From positions 138,779,622-138,843,621 of the forward strand of contig ML681963.1 in the NCBI GenBank assembly GCA_007922195.1: a stretch of 64,000 nucleotides of DNA. Reading direction: 5' to 3'. Below the pieces are notes generated by a model. The model saw only the letters and a list, made by a program, of their open reading frames with translations, did not search any database and was not told the DNA's origin. The position numbers were made by a program, and so were the translations under genes. This document shows positions 24,850-35,516 of the stretch, one piece after another (within the stretch, counting starts at the first letter, position 1; every line of letters starts with the position of its first letter). This DNA comes from Podocnemis expansa. Its lineage: Eukaryota; Chordata; Testudines; Podocnemididae.

Positions 24850-25063
24850 CCAGAGGGGTAGCCATGTTAGTCTGTGTACAGCAAAAGCAGTGGGAGTCCT
24901 GTGGCACCTTAAAGACTAACAGCTTTCTTCGAGCATAAGCTTTCGTGGGCTACAACCCACTTTGTCAGATGCATCTGATGAAGTGGGTTGTAGCCCACAG
25001 AAGCTTATGCTCAAAGAAAGCTTTTAGTCTATAAGGTGCCAGAGGACTCTCACTGCTTTTGCT
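24850..25063. mobile_element. Fold-back element with 91-bp arms
   Basis: From 24881 to 25062 the sequence is a nearly perfect palindrome: the arms meet at CAGATGCATCTG (24966-24977) with no loop and about nine mismatches by eye over 91 bp. Preceding it is ccagaggggtagccatgtta (24850), the outer end of this family. The internal phrases 'gtggcaccttaaagactaac' and 'cataagctttcgtgggct' mark a fold-back repeat abundant in turtle and crocodilian DNA. It is non-coding. Confidence 0.85.
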
Positions 25064-25098
25064 ATAATCAGAAATATAACACTTAAAGACTAACTAGT

Positions 25099-25127
25099 AA
25101 AAAAAAAAAAAAGAAAGAAAAAAAAGA
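25099..25127 (+). repeat. A-rich tract
   Basis: A 14-base A run and AAAG repeats, 35 bp after the fold-back element. It may be simple-repeat expansion. Confidence 0.7.
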
Positions 25128-25361
25128 ACATATATGGCTGCATGAGTATTTCATGACCGCATCTCATATTGACACATTGGTGCTAAGGTCAAAGAAATCA
25201 TATTCCAAAACAAAGACCAGAAAGATACCTTTCCCACAGCAGAATCAGCTGTTGACTCAAATAAAGCCACCACATATTTATGCATTTTCTGCCTATACTG
25301 AGATTTCAGGAGATGAGCTATTTTCTTCCTTAAAGGCCAGTGAAAGTGTGCTACAAGGGAG

Positions 25362-25445
25362 GAAAGTGCTTGCAGTATAGTGGTTAGAGCCTGTGACTGG
25401 GCATTAGGAAGCACAGGCTCTATTCCCAACTCTACCAACAAGGTT
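25362..25445 (+). mobile_element. tRNA-derived MIR-like SINE, 5' part
   Basis: 'gcagtatagtggttagagcc' matches the tRNA-derived A-box region of MIR/CORE-SINEs and 'ggctctattcccaactct' the B-box region. The downstream core and LINE-like tail are absent, so this is a 5' fragment. It is not a tRNA gene: no acceptor stem can be formed. Confidence 0.7.
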
Positions 25446-28400
25446 TCCAGCACTCTGGAATTATAGACCTTCTACTCCTCATCAAAATGATCTCCTTATA
25501 TGTGAATTGTTAAACTTTTAATGATAATTCCTAGCATGAAGTCCAAAATGATGAGGCAAAGAATGCAAAATCTATTTGAAAATGAGTTTCTTTACATTTG
25601 CTCATTTATTTCACCATTTCACAAATTAATCTTCTATCATAGTCCCTTAGTATTTTACTTCACTGCCTTATGCTTCATATTTAAGGTAGTTACTTTAGTC
25701 AAATATGATCTCATGAAATTATATGGATTTTCCCTTTACACATAGTGTTCCCATGCATACAATTAACAACTTTTCCTTATAAGATTCTGCTTTTATAGAA
25801 ATGAGACTGTAATTGGCAAGAAAACAGCACTATTAGTCTCATGAAGATGTAAAATAAACAAATAAATAATGGGCGTTGTCTGTGTTCATTAGTCCAAGCT
25901 GAACTAATATAGAGCTGACACTGAATGAAGTAACAGGTCAGCCACATGTTTTTCTTCTGTTGACATTCAGACAGAATTTACTGTATGTATTTTTCTCAAA
26001 CATTAGTAGCATGGAGAATCTGTTTAATAATTTACTTCACTTGTGATCATTTAATACAACTTGTATTGAATTAAGATTACCATAACAAGTGGTTTGACAG
26101 AATGCACAAGTCATACTGTAAAACACAACCTTACAACAAGACCCTTGTCCAATTCTTTAAGGGGCTCCAAACATGCCACTGGAATGTATAACTATTTTGC
26201 TACTAAAGGTATAAAGAAAAACAATGGTAACAAAAGACGCTGTCAACTTTTAACCTTCAACATTACATTGCACTGAGTGAGCCATGGGCTCTTTTATAAA
26301 AACTCTTATTTTAAGGCTTTATAACCAAGAGTAAATTTTGATGCTGTGCACACAGAAAAAAATTATAGTCTGAGTAACTTTTAGGCCACGAAACAGGACT
26401 AAACTTTAAAGCGTTCAAAAATCATGAAATCAGACTCTCTGCCTTTTCCCCCTGAAGAGATTGGCAGTGGTGGCACTTTAAAACATTGGGGTGCACTCTG
26501 GTTACATTTGCAAGTTTTCTTCCACATTTTTTTAATAAAAGCTTGAATTTTCCCATACATACCTGTCTGTAGGAAATGGAGCTTTAATTCAACTATCAAA
26601 TATCACAAAATTTATGATAAAACCATAAGAGTTGGCAACACTGATAGCTGCAAACACAGGGCCAAATCCAGCCCTCTGGCACGACTGTAGTTGATTAGAA
26701 GAAAGGGTACAGGATACCTCTTACACCCCTCCCTACCAGCTAATGGACCTAAGTAGCAGCAAGGCAGGATATAACCCCATGCCTCCACTCGGCCTTTCTA
26801 ACTGCACTGTGACTACAAGAGGGCATTGTCTGCCATTTAGTAAACATAGCCTATTATTTTTGCACCCCTGTGTGGCCAGCATTACATGCTCTCTTTCACA
26901 AAGTAGCTATCAGGTACAGCACTGGGCACCCTAGGCCATCTGATCCAGATCCAGCAGGATGATAAACCCCAGCAGATAGCCAGCACCACTGAAATCTCTC
27001 CTTTAAAGCATGCCTCTCAATATAGGGTATGATTCTGCCCACATTCCACTGGGTCACGTTGTAATGCACTTCTCACTAACCAGGGCTTTTAGTCCTGTAA
27101 CACATTTCATACAGGATTGAACATGCAGGCTAGAGTCTGTACCTGTGTCCCTAGAACTAACTTGTTACCTCAAATGTCAAATGAACATGCCAACGTCTGT
27201 TGACTTTGAGCTAATTACAGTTTGCTGTACTTGAATTGAGCATTCATATCAGATTCAGAAACGCAATTTGCATCATAATTTCATCAATAAGGCCCTGTTC
27301 CTGCAAATACATAAAATTTTAACTTTAAGCATCTACCTAATCCTGACTGATGATGCTTCATTAAGAGTATTCTGCATACCCAATGTGGCAATGGAGGAGA
27401 GGAAAGGTGCCCTTTCAGGAAGTTTATAGAGTTGAACTGAGATAATATTGGTTTTCTGGAGTTCATTTTCGGTATCAGATACAGCAACTGGTCCCATACA
27501 GATCCATGTTTTTGCATTGGAGAAGGGGAAAATCAAAAGAAACATTTCTAATTTTGACTGGCCTTGGGGCCCTACTTCTCTCTACCAAACCTAAACAGTT
27601 CTGCATTAAACTTTGTAGAACTTAATCTTGCTAAGCTTTGATAAAGTGTCATTTATGGATGGTGGTGGTTTCATAGGAATTTAGTGTCATTACAAATACA
27701 GTAATGGCCAGTAGTTATTGAATATATTAGAAAAAATGCTAAGGATTAACCTTTCATTAAAACTACTGGTGACCTTCTGAGAGCAATTATTATTTAATGA
27801 AAAACTTTTCCAAGCCTAGCAGTGCATTTAACTATTTTTGTTTATTAGCAAATAAAAATATCATGAAGGGCTAACGTTATTCAAATCACTCAGTACTTTA
27901 AAACCGATGCTTTAGAAGGTGACACAGATTAGTGAAGAGGCTCTTAAAATTAAAAAGTATATTACATTTTTTTGATTGATCTAATTATTACTGGTCACTG
28001 ACAAAAGACTCAGTGACAAAAGACTCAGTAAGCCATCTTTGCTTTGTTAGAGGAGTTGAAAGTTTTATTTAGAACACATAGTGTTAAAAAAGTAAACACT
28101 AAGTCCTATTTGAATGATTGTGGAGCACCAAATTTAAATCCAAGAAAGATTATGAGAAAAATTGCTACAGACTGTCATTCTTCGTTAAATTAATGGAACT
28201 GCAAAACTGGCTCATTTCCAGCACATTGTAGAAAGAAAAGTGTTTTCAGATAAAGAGCAAAGGTGATCCAGTTTCATTTGGCAACTCAGGGAGATTATGA
28301 GCTATAAATAATGGCTGCACTGAAATGACTTATGTAGGATTGCTTCATTAACATGAAGGGAAGGGGAAGGAGATACAGAACCTAAATTATTTAAAATAAA

Positions 28401-28566
28401 TTATGCAGGCTCCTTTTTTATTTTAGCTGGTAAAAGTTATTTGTTTACATTTTTCTTTAAAAGAACTACTAATTAAGAAAATTGGTCTCTTCATAAAAAG
28501 GTTTACCAAGATTTAATTTACCACTAGGCATGAGAAAACCCTCATCTCGATATGGTCTAAGAATCA
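25446..28566. other. Intergenic DNA, little recognised
   Basis: No gene. At 26628-26640 the string gttggcaacactg recurs at 61716, and 'aaaaatcatgaaatcagac' (about 26418) resembles a dispersed 'aaatcatgagatt' repeat, but neither can be delimited. A duplicated 'actgacaaaagactcagt' phrase near 28000-28028 is a short tandem duplication. Confidence 0.4.
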
Positions 28567-28761
28567 CACAGAGACAGGGCTGTAACTATGGCAGGGCCGA
28601 TGGGCCTTTGCCCCAGATGCACCGGAGTGGCTTACTGGAGCTGCTCTATTCAAGGGCGTGTTTCATGGCACTAGCCCTAAAAGCTGCTAATGGCAAGGGG
28701 CATTTTCTGATCGGAACGCGCCCTGGGCGCTGGATCACCAAGTTATGGCTCTGCACAGAGA
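28567..28761 (+). mobile_element. hAT MITE, target duplication cacagaga
   Basis: Exact cacagaga copies (28567-28574, 28754-28761) flank a 179-bp element (28575-28753). The ends are cagggctgtaacta and the reverse complement cagagccataact. It aligns along its whole length with the 180-bp element at 38639-38818, which lies in the opposite orientation. It has no coding capacity; the GC-rich inside gives a fortuitous 80-codon frame. Confidence 0.92.
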
Positions 28762-28824
28762 AAATGAGTTAGAATATTGGTTATTAAGCCTAGATGTCAA
28801 AACATCTAGTTACACACCGTAGAG

Positions 28825-29310
28825 ATGGTAATCTCTGCCTAGCACTGGCGACACTGCCTCTGGAATATTGCACAGAGTTCTAAATCTCTCAATAGCAAAA
28901 AGACATCAATAAACTGGAAAGAATGCAGAGATGAACAACAATTAGTGTGTTGGAAGGATTACGAGGAAACATTTAATCTTTTAAATCTTACATGCTTCTT
29001 GAACAAATGGTATGTGCCTGAGAATGAGGTAAAATGAATGATTTAGTTGATACAGTGGGGTAAAATGAAGAATAGTGATATAAAAAGCAAGGAAATTTTG
29101 GGCTGAATAGGCCTATGAAAAAATTTCTAACAGTGAGATCTAATAGACTGTAGAATAATTTCCCAGAGGAAACAGTGGAAGCTCAATTGCTTGAGTGATT
29201 AATATTAGACAAAACACTCGAGAATACACTACAGAGAACTTCCTGACTGGCAGAAAGATGGACATGATAGCTTAATAGGGCTTTTACATTTACAGTTTCT
29301 GAGTTAAAAA
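28825..29310 (+). mobile_element. CR1/L3-like LINE, ORF2 tail and 3' end
   Basis: 'tggaatattgcacagagttc' corresponds to the 'LEYC.QF' coding block of CR1-like RT tails, followed at the right spacing by 'actggaaagaatgcagagatgaac' and, near the end, 'gagaacttcctgactggcag'. The tail 'catgatagcttaatagggct' matches the 3' part of this class. Frames are broken. The 5' limit is uncertain. Confidence 0.7.
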
Positions 29311-29374
29311 AAAATGTCTTCCAGTGGACAGTGCATTGAGTATTTTAATTTTACTTCAAAATTAACAGGAATAT

Positions 29375-29446
29375 TTTCTCCCATGAAAGCTCATGTGATA
29401 AATAAATTTGTTAGTCTTTAAAAGTGCCACAGGACTCCTTATTTGT
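29375..29446 (-). repeat. Fold-back element, single arm
   Basis: 'ctcccatgaaagctcatgtg', then 'taaataaatttgttagtctt' and 'agtgccacaggactcctt', is one arm of the family seen complete at 47394-47619. The other arm is missing. Confidence 0.75.
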
Positions 29447-30267
29447 ATTTTATGAATAGATTTGGTAAACCTTAATTGTGTGAGCAGACTTTGCTAGTTA
29501 ACATGACTGTTTGGACAAATAAAAGTTTCAGAAGTGCTCTCTTAACTGCTATTGAAAGGGAACAAAAGCAAAATACCTGTGATCTGATAGTGCACCAGGA
29601 CATTCCATATTTTCAAATTTCTTGTGTCAAAAGCACAACCCACCAATAATAAAGTCTCAATACTATGAGCCTTGCCCACATCAATAATCCCATCAGCAAT
29701 GTGTCTTTTCATACATTATCAACAATGCTTTAAAATTAGTTTAGCCAATTTAGTAGCAGACCACGTAGCAGGATTTCAAAATAACAAAGTTCCTAGGGTA
29801 TTCAGATCCATGATTCCAGAGTACCATCTACAAAATTCAGATCAAGATCTGAGTTTGCATTTCAAACGTCACCTGGGTTTTGGATTTGGATAGAAGGTTT
29901 TTCTTGTTCAAGCTTTACTTTACTTTCAAGATGGCTCAGTTTTCTTTTCTTCTAAGTGCTTGTGAAAGGTGCTGACACACAGCACTGCAAAATGAAGTCC
30001 TATTTATCATGCAGAATACTGACAACAGCAGTGCAAAATCTTACCTTGGTCTTAGCTCAAGAGACATCCCTATCATTTTGACAGAGGGCATCTATCACTC
30101 TTTGGCTTGTCCGCCGGTACTATCAGAAGTGGTGATGCTTTATTGTGTGAGTGACAGAGAGGCATAAGAGAGATGCAAGCACCTGTATTTTTATGATGAG
30201 AATGAAATCACTAACACATTTCCCATAAGCCACTTGTCACTTGTCTGATAGTAGTGACTTTTGTGTC
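29447..30267. other. Intergenic DNA, nothing recognised
   Basis: Short open frames only; no repeat recognised. Confidence 0.45.
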
Positions 30268-30409
30268 ACACAGACCCAGTGGGGCTAGATGCCTGAAGGA
30301 ACTGGTAATATCTAGGTAACCGGTTTGAGTGTGGCCTCACTTGGGCCACATTCAAACCAGTTACCTAGATATTACCAATTCTCCAAGGCACCCAGCTCTA
30401 TTGGGTGTG
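30268..30409. mobile_element. Complete hairpin element (about 142 bp)
   Basis: The whole unit folds back on itself. The inner arms (30301-30336 with 30343-30380; 'ggtaatatctaggtaac' and its complement) are almost perfect around a 6-7 base loop (tcacttg). The outer arms continue with more mismatches and small indels from 'cacagacccagtggggct' to 'agctctattgggtgtg'. It resembles a MITE. I could not fix a target duplication. Confidence 0.75.
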
Positions 30410-30526
30410 CAGGTATTTCAATATCTAAGCATGTCTGGTTTTACTTTAGACTTACTGGTAACTGATTTGTGAATTCTACCAAAAGTAAATATCAGGTCCC
30501 CTTGCTTATGAATAAAAGCTTTACCC

Positions 30527-30712
30527 TGCTATAGCAGAGGTTCTCATCCTTTGGGCTGCTTGAACCCCAAGCAGCACACAGCTGCATCCCATGCAACATC
30601 CTCAAGGCCATACAGATAATATACCTATTGTGTGGATATAGCCCACATAACACACAGAAAACTGCATATGTGGTCCACAGTGGTAAATAGCTTGAAAACC
30701 ACTGTGCTATAG
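30527..30712. mobile_element. hAT MITE, target duplication tgctatag
   Basis: Exact tgctatag copies at 30527-30534 and 30705-30712 flank 170 bp with ends cagaggttctcatcc and the reverse complement cagtggttttcaagc. This is the CAGTGGTTCTCAA-type hAT end. No coding capacity. Confidence 0.9.
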
Positions 30713-31817
30713 GATTTCTGCAAAGGAGAGGCTGCCTCAGGTAACCAGCTGAGCTAAAAGTGAAAAAAAGATACTTAAGTGCACTAACATGCAATGCTTT
30801 CAATGTAGTGTTGGAAAAGGAATTTATTCAAGACTCTAAGAATGCCAATCATGTTCTGATGCTCAGATGCCACTTTGAAGATTTAAGTCATGTATTTAAG
30901 CAAGCCTAAAATAGTGTTCCTTATTGGAAAATTAGCTGGAAAAGCTACAACTGAAATGATTGTCAAGAAAAAATGAAAAGTAAAATAAAAATATCCTTTA
31001 CTAATACTTTATCTCCTGTGGGCAGCAAAATGCAATTGGGAAATGTCTTTAGAAGAATCATCTCTAGGAAAGATTTGAACTTAGCTACTCTGAAACTGGA
31101 TCCAGGAACATGACACCAACTTATGCTGTTTACTATATGTGCAACACACACAGAAAAATATGCATAACACACTCAGAAAAATAATAGTGCTTGGTGCTGT
31201 CAGGGACAACGTACATGAACATCACACTAAAAAACAATTTTCCTGAACAGCTGGGGAGGATGGAAAAAATAATGCTTCTTGATTAATCCCAACTGAGGAG
31301 AAAAGCAAAACAAAAACAATCACTCCATAGCATCGTTAAATGTATAATTAATCTCCGACTGAAAAGTATACTTAAAAATGTTGTCTGTCAAACCATTTGA
31401 ATCTTTCTTTTCTTAATCTTTCAGCTCTTGTCACTTACTAACTGATACAGAGAAGACAGATTGGCAATATTTTCACTTTAATAATTATAATGCAGAACAG
31501 TTAAGTATGCAAAAACAATAGGTGTCATGAAAAAAATTAGTTTCTTTTCTATCTCTAGTACCTGTAGAACAATACAAAAATACTTTTCCTATTACCTCTT
31601 TTTTGTCTTATTTCAAGTACAATGATTCATTAATACTTTCCCTATGCAAGCTTATATCCTTAACGACAGTTGGGGTTCATACAGTCACATCATTGAGATT
31701 TCCCTAAATAAACCCTAAGAGAGGGTCTTATTCAGGAGACAATACATATGCTTCCTGAGGGGGGAAGCCCTCAGACAACACTAATGGTGCTGAATTATCT
31801 TTGAGTTCTGACACCAT
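30713..31817. other. AT-rich DNA, nothing recognised
   Basis: No repeat or gene identified. Confidence 0.45.
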
Positions 31818-31978
31818 CCTCTGAAAAAGAGCTCTGAATGAGCTGGAAAACTTGCCTCTATCATCAACACAAGTCAACCAAATAAAAGATATTACCTCAC
31901 CCTCCCATCTTTAAGTGACACAGGACTCCCTGATTGTTCGTTTTACTGAACTTGACTAACACAGGCGCCCCTTTGGAT
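31818..31978 (+). repeat. Dispersed repeat with 'aataaaagatattacctcac'
   Basis: 'ctgaaaaagagctctgaatg', 'ccaaataaaagatattacct' and 'gactaacacaggcgcccctt' occur in order. The first two are typical of a repeat common in turtle DNA; the last resembles the outer end of the fold-back family (47588-47619). It may be a composite of two related repeats. Confidence 0.6.
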
Positions 31979-32426
31979 CTCACCCTCCTGGACTCTCTAA
32001 AATTCCTCAAAACATACATGGAAACTGATTGAAGCAGAATCTGCCAATCCTGACCAGAGGCAAAAAGGGTGTTCTTTAGGCACCTAATTCCAACATTAGC
32101 TTTTCATGGCATTTTTAAAAAGAGAAGCAAACAACTCAGATTATGGAGCAACCTTTGCAGCTTCAGAGGTAATTTGAGCACCTGGCCTCTGAAGGTTAGC
32201 AGTCACAGCAGCAGTTTGAGGCTGCAGAGAGCCCAAAGGAATGAATTAAATACTAGCACTGCAGTACTCAGTAAACAGGGCAGCTGTAAAGTACATTGAC
32301 ATACAACTAGGTAGGATGGAAGATGAACATACTAACCTGACAATTCTGAGCTTCTTGCACCAAAGCCATTAAGCACTAGCCTAACTTCAAATACATGAGG
32401 AGTCCATCTAAATTAATTAATAGGGC

Positions 32427-32469
32427 TGAATTTAAGCTTGTGCTTAACTACTTTGCTGAATCAGCCTCA
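32427..32469. repeat. Hairpin-family fragment
   Basis: 'tttaagcttgtgcttaacta' followed by 'ctttgctgaatcagcct' is an arm of the dispersed hairpin family described at 2655. Confidence 0.55.
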
Positions 32470-33604
32470 GATAGCACACATGAAATGGTGTTTACAGGTA
32501 GACTCTCAGTTCAAGGTCCATGCCAAACTTTCAGGTCAGAAGGCAAGGAGTTTCATAGGAAATAAAATCCAGTTGAAGGGATTGCTATTTTTTATATCCA
32601 ACTTATACTTGTTCCATTTCAAAAAGTCTAGGGTAAATCTAATTTCACTGAATTAATTCATCCATTAATCTTTAATCATGCTTGTATCAGTACTGCACAC
32701 CAGTCCTTTCCCTATGTGTATATATTAAAAGGAATATTTTCAACTATTTTTCTATTTTCAGTCTCTTCTGTTTGCAGATGTGGAAGCCTTTAACTAACAT
32801 TTATTTCCATTCTGTTTCATCCATACTGACCTTAGAGTCTATGAGTCGTTTCCAACGAGCAAACAACCTTTCTCCTTCGCCATGCATTTCTAAGGGAAAC
32901 AGGGGCCAACTTGGCTCGTTTTTTGTTCATTCACTTTCTTCTGCATTAGCATAAAAAGAATACCAACAATTCTCTATAAAAAGTTGTTTACTACTCTAAG
33001 AACAATGGAGGGAACACAAACAACCTTACAAAACACATTTTCTTTCCTCAGTGACAAACCAGGGATTACAGAGAGACAGACAGAGAGAAAGAAAATTTGA
33101 GCCCAGGCTATTTAAATTCTAAGTTAAATCCATCTTTCAAAAGAATAATTTCAGCTATCAAGGCTTTGGGGGGGTTTTGTGTTTTTAACAGATATAATTT
33201 TAGTTACTTCACTCTCGAGCTACACTTAAATCCTGCATAGTGGTAAAAGTCATTGACTTCAGTAAGAGTTCACTTATTATCTTTCAAATGTCCTTGGCTG
33301 TGAAAATCTCTCCCTATGATTGTATTATTGTTAATTTTTCGCATTCGTTTTCATCCAGAATTGGGATGAAAAGCCAAAATATTGAAACTATTAATGGAAT
33401 ATAGAATTTCTAAGAATTTCAGTTTCAGAAGCGTCCAAACAATTTATTTGCAGGTAAAGTACGATGGTGTCTGATGCTTCCATTCCCCCCTGTGGGCTGG
33501 GTTCCCTGACCAATCTACATCTTCAATGAAACGCTATGATAACTCAGCCAAAGGGGAGGCAGCAGGATATCGTGAGAGACATAGTCCAGCCAGGCACTCA
33601 AACC
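32470..33604. other. Intergenic DNA, nothing recognised
   Basis: No gene. A 90-codon frame at 32682-32954 shows no recognisable features. Confidence 0.45.
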
Positions 33605-34060
33605 TGGTCTACATCTAAAATTCAGATTGACCTAGCTTTGCCACTTAGCGGTGTGAAAAAGTCACACATCTGAGAGATATAGGTAAGCCCACATAAGGCA
33701 CAGCATAGACACCACTAAGTCAACAGAAGAATTCATCCATTGTCCCAGATATCACCTCTTTAGGGCAGTAGTTCTCAACTTTTTGCAGGTTGTGACACAG
33801 TTGGTGGCATACTGCAACCCTATAAGGACACACCTGACCATTGCCCCCAAGATCAAATCCAGCCATCTCCCCAGCTCTCCGCGACACACTTGCCATTGCG
33901 TAGTGACATGGTAATGTGTCCCAACAAAGTGGTTGAGAACCACTGCTTTAGGAGACAGATTTACAAAACCTGTGGGAAAAAAACCCCTAATGTCAATGTA
34001 GGAAATGTGTATGCTACAGAAAAATAACTGCAGCTCCAGTGCTTGTGATGTAGGTACAGT
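33605..34060 (+). mobile_element. 'Ctggtctaca' TIR element split by a hAT insertion
   Basis: The left part (33605-33757) reads 'cctggtctacatctaaaatt', 'ttgacctagctttgccactt' and 'tagacaccactaagtcaaca'. The right part (33954-34060) continues the same repeat with 'aaaacccctaatgtcaatgt' and 'tgcagctccagtgcttgtga'. The hAT copy at 33766-33945 interrupts it. This is an old non-autonomous element of a family common in turtles; superfamily not assigned. Confidence 0.7.
33758..33953 (+). mobile_element. hAT MITE nested in an older element
   Basis: Flanks ctttaggg (33758-33765) and ctttagga (33946-33953) match at 7 of 8 positions. The 180-bp body has ends cagtagttctcaact and the reverse complement cagtggttctcaacc. 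It belongs to the same family as 59867-60040: both contain 'atccagccatctcc' in the centre and run in the same orientation. Its position inside the older repeat dates it as younger than that repeat. Confidence 0.88.
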
Positions 34061-34081
34061 CTGGCCCAGAGAGGAGAATAA

Positions 34082-34234
34082 GGGCATGCATGGGGTGAGC
34101 AGACATTCCTATTCTATAGTGACTGTCCCAATATTAGGGGCTTTCTCTTACACAGGACCCTACCATTCCCCCCACCCCCAACACCACCTCGCATCTCAAT
34201 TTCTCACACTCACTATCTGGTCATCCTGGGCATG
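34082..34234. mobile_element. Small MITE with 'gggtgagcaga / tctggtcatcc' ends
   Basis: The body (about 34092-34227) contains 'gtgactgtcccaatattagg' and 'caatttctcacactcactat', a repeat I associate with turtle DNA. The ends are imperfectly inverted (gggtgagcagac; minus strand ccaggatgaccagat). gggcatg occurs on both sides (34082-34088, 34228-34234), possibly a target duplication offset by a few bases on the left. Confidence 0.65.
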
Positions 34235-35508
34235 AGACATCTGATATATGCGTCCTACAGTAGCTCAGATGGAGGCAATTTATTGTCAAACCAATAAAAA
34301 ATGTTTTGTTTAGATTTCCCCAATGGAAAACTTAAAAGTGTTGGCAAAAAACCGTTTTCCTATCGAAAGTGTTGATTTTATGAATATCACTTTTTCATTA
34401 CAAACTTTGGCACTCGGTTGCCATAAGCCCTTTATTTCCATAAGCTTTAATTTCATTTACAAATATTCTTAAGACACAATATTGTACAATCATACAAAAA
34501 TTTAACAAAATATGCCTGGTGGCATCATTACAGCTTTTAAAAACCCGCGTGCTTTGCTAACAGCATGTTAAGTAAAACAACACAGGTGAAGAGTCCACCA
34601 AAGGCCATAGGATGAATTTTAAGAGTAGTGCATACACCCTTCCGTACAAGGTTGGAAATATGGAGGAGATATTTGTGAGACTTAAGGCAGATTCAATTCT
34701 TTTCCAATATTATAAATAATCTTTCATTCTAGCACAGAACTGAGTTCTTTGCTATGCATGTAGCTAAAGAAACAAAGTTAAGGGAGAATAAAAGACTATT
34801 ATAAATGTATATTTCATGGAACCCCATTTTCCTAAACCATTTCCTGTTATTAAACAGAACCCTCTCCCCCATGCACACTAAAACTGTATCAAAACATGTC
34901 AAAAATATAGCAAGAAAATTGTTTCATACTGCCAAACAATTTTGTAGGAAGCTAAAACTTGTCTCAAGAAAGATATAATGCACACATAGGGCTTAAATAT
35001 TTTTACCAAATTCCCTCTTAGAATTTAATATTCAGTATTTTTTTTAAAAAAAACCATAGAGGACTAAAGATAGGTCAATAAATCAGTTACTTTGGGCAAA
35101 GGTGCAAAATAAGTATAGTAAAGTAATTAATGCTCTTTTCTTTGTTTCCAGATCACAGTGTTAATAACTTGGGCCTTTGCCACCATCCAGTAATTTCTTT
35201 ATATCAAGTTCCCTCATCCAAATCCTACATCTTATTTACGGCTCCCTATTAATTATTTTTTTTAAAAAAAAGGCTAAGTTCAAGACTAATTAGATTTACT
35301 TTTCAACTGTTAACTCACAGACTCTATTTTCATTTCAGAAGCCCTGTTTTCTGATATTATTAATGAACGATACTTTTATTTAAAGGGTATGATCCTTTCA
35401 GGAATTTCTGGTTGCTCACTAGTTATGGGAAGAGGGTCCTTCATGACTACTAACAAATAGCATTTAAATTTTGGGCAGCTGCAAGCATGTGAGCATGCAT
35501 ACTCTAAT
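34235..35508. other. AT-rich DNA, nothing firm
   Basis: No gene. Around 34300-34410, 'ccccaatggaaaac' and related A/T-rich strings hint at a further degraded hairpin repeat that I cannot delimit. Confidence 0.4.
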
Positions 35509-35516
35509 GATGAAAG

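Noticed and set aside
24881..25062. Possible attachment site, CRISPR-like repeat or terminator hairpin
   Set aside because: The arms belong to a fold-back repeat family seen four times in the window; there is no repeat-spacer structure and the context is not prokaryotic.
25362..25445. Possible tRNA gene
   Set aside because: A- and B-box-like strings are present but there is no cloverleaf; it matches a MIR-type SINE head.
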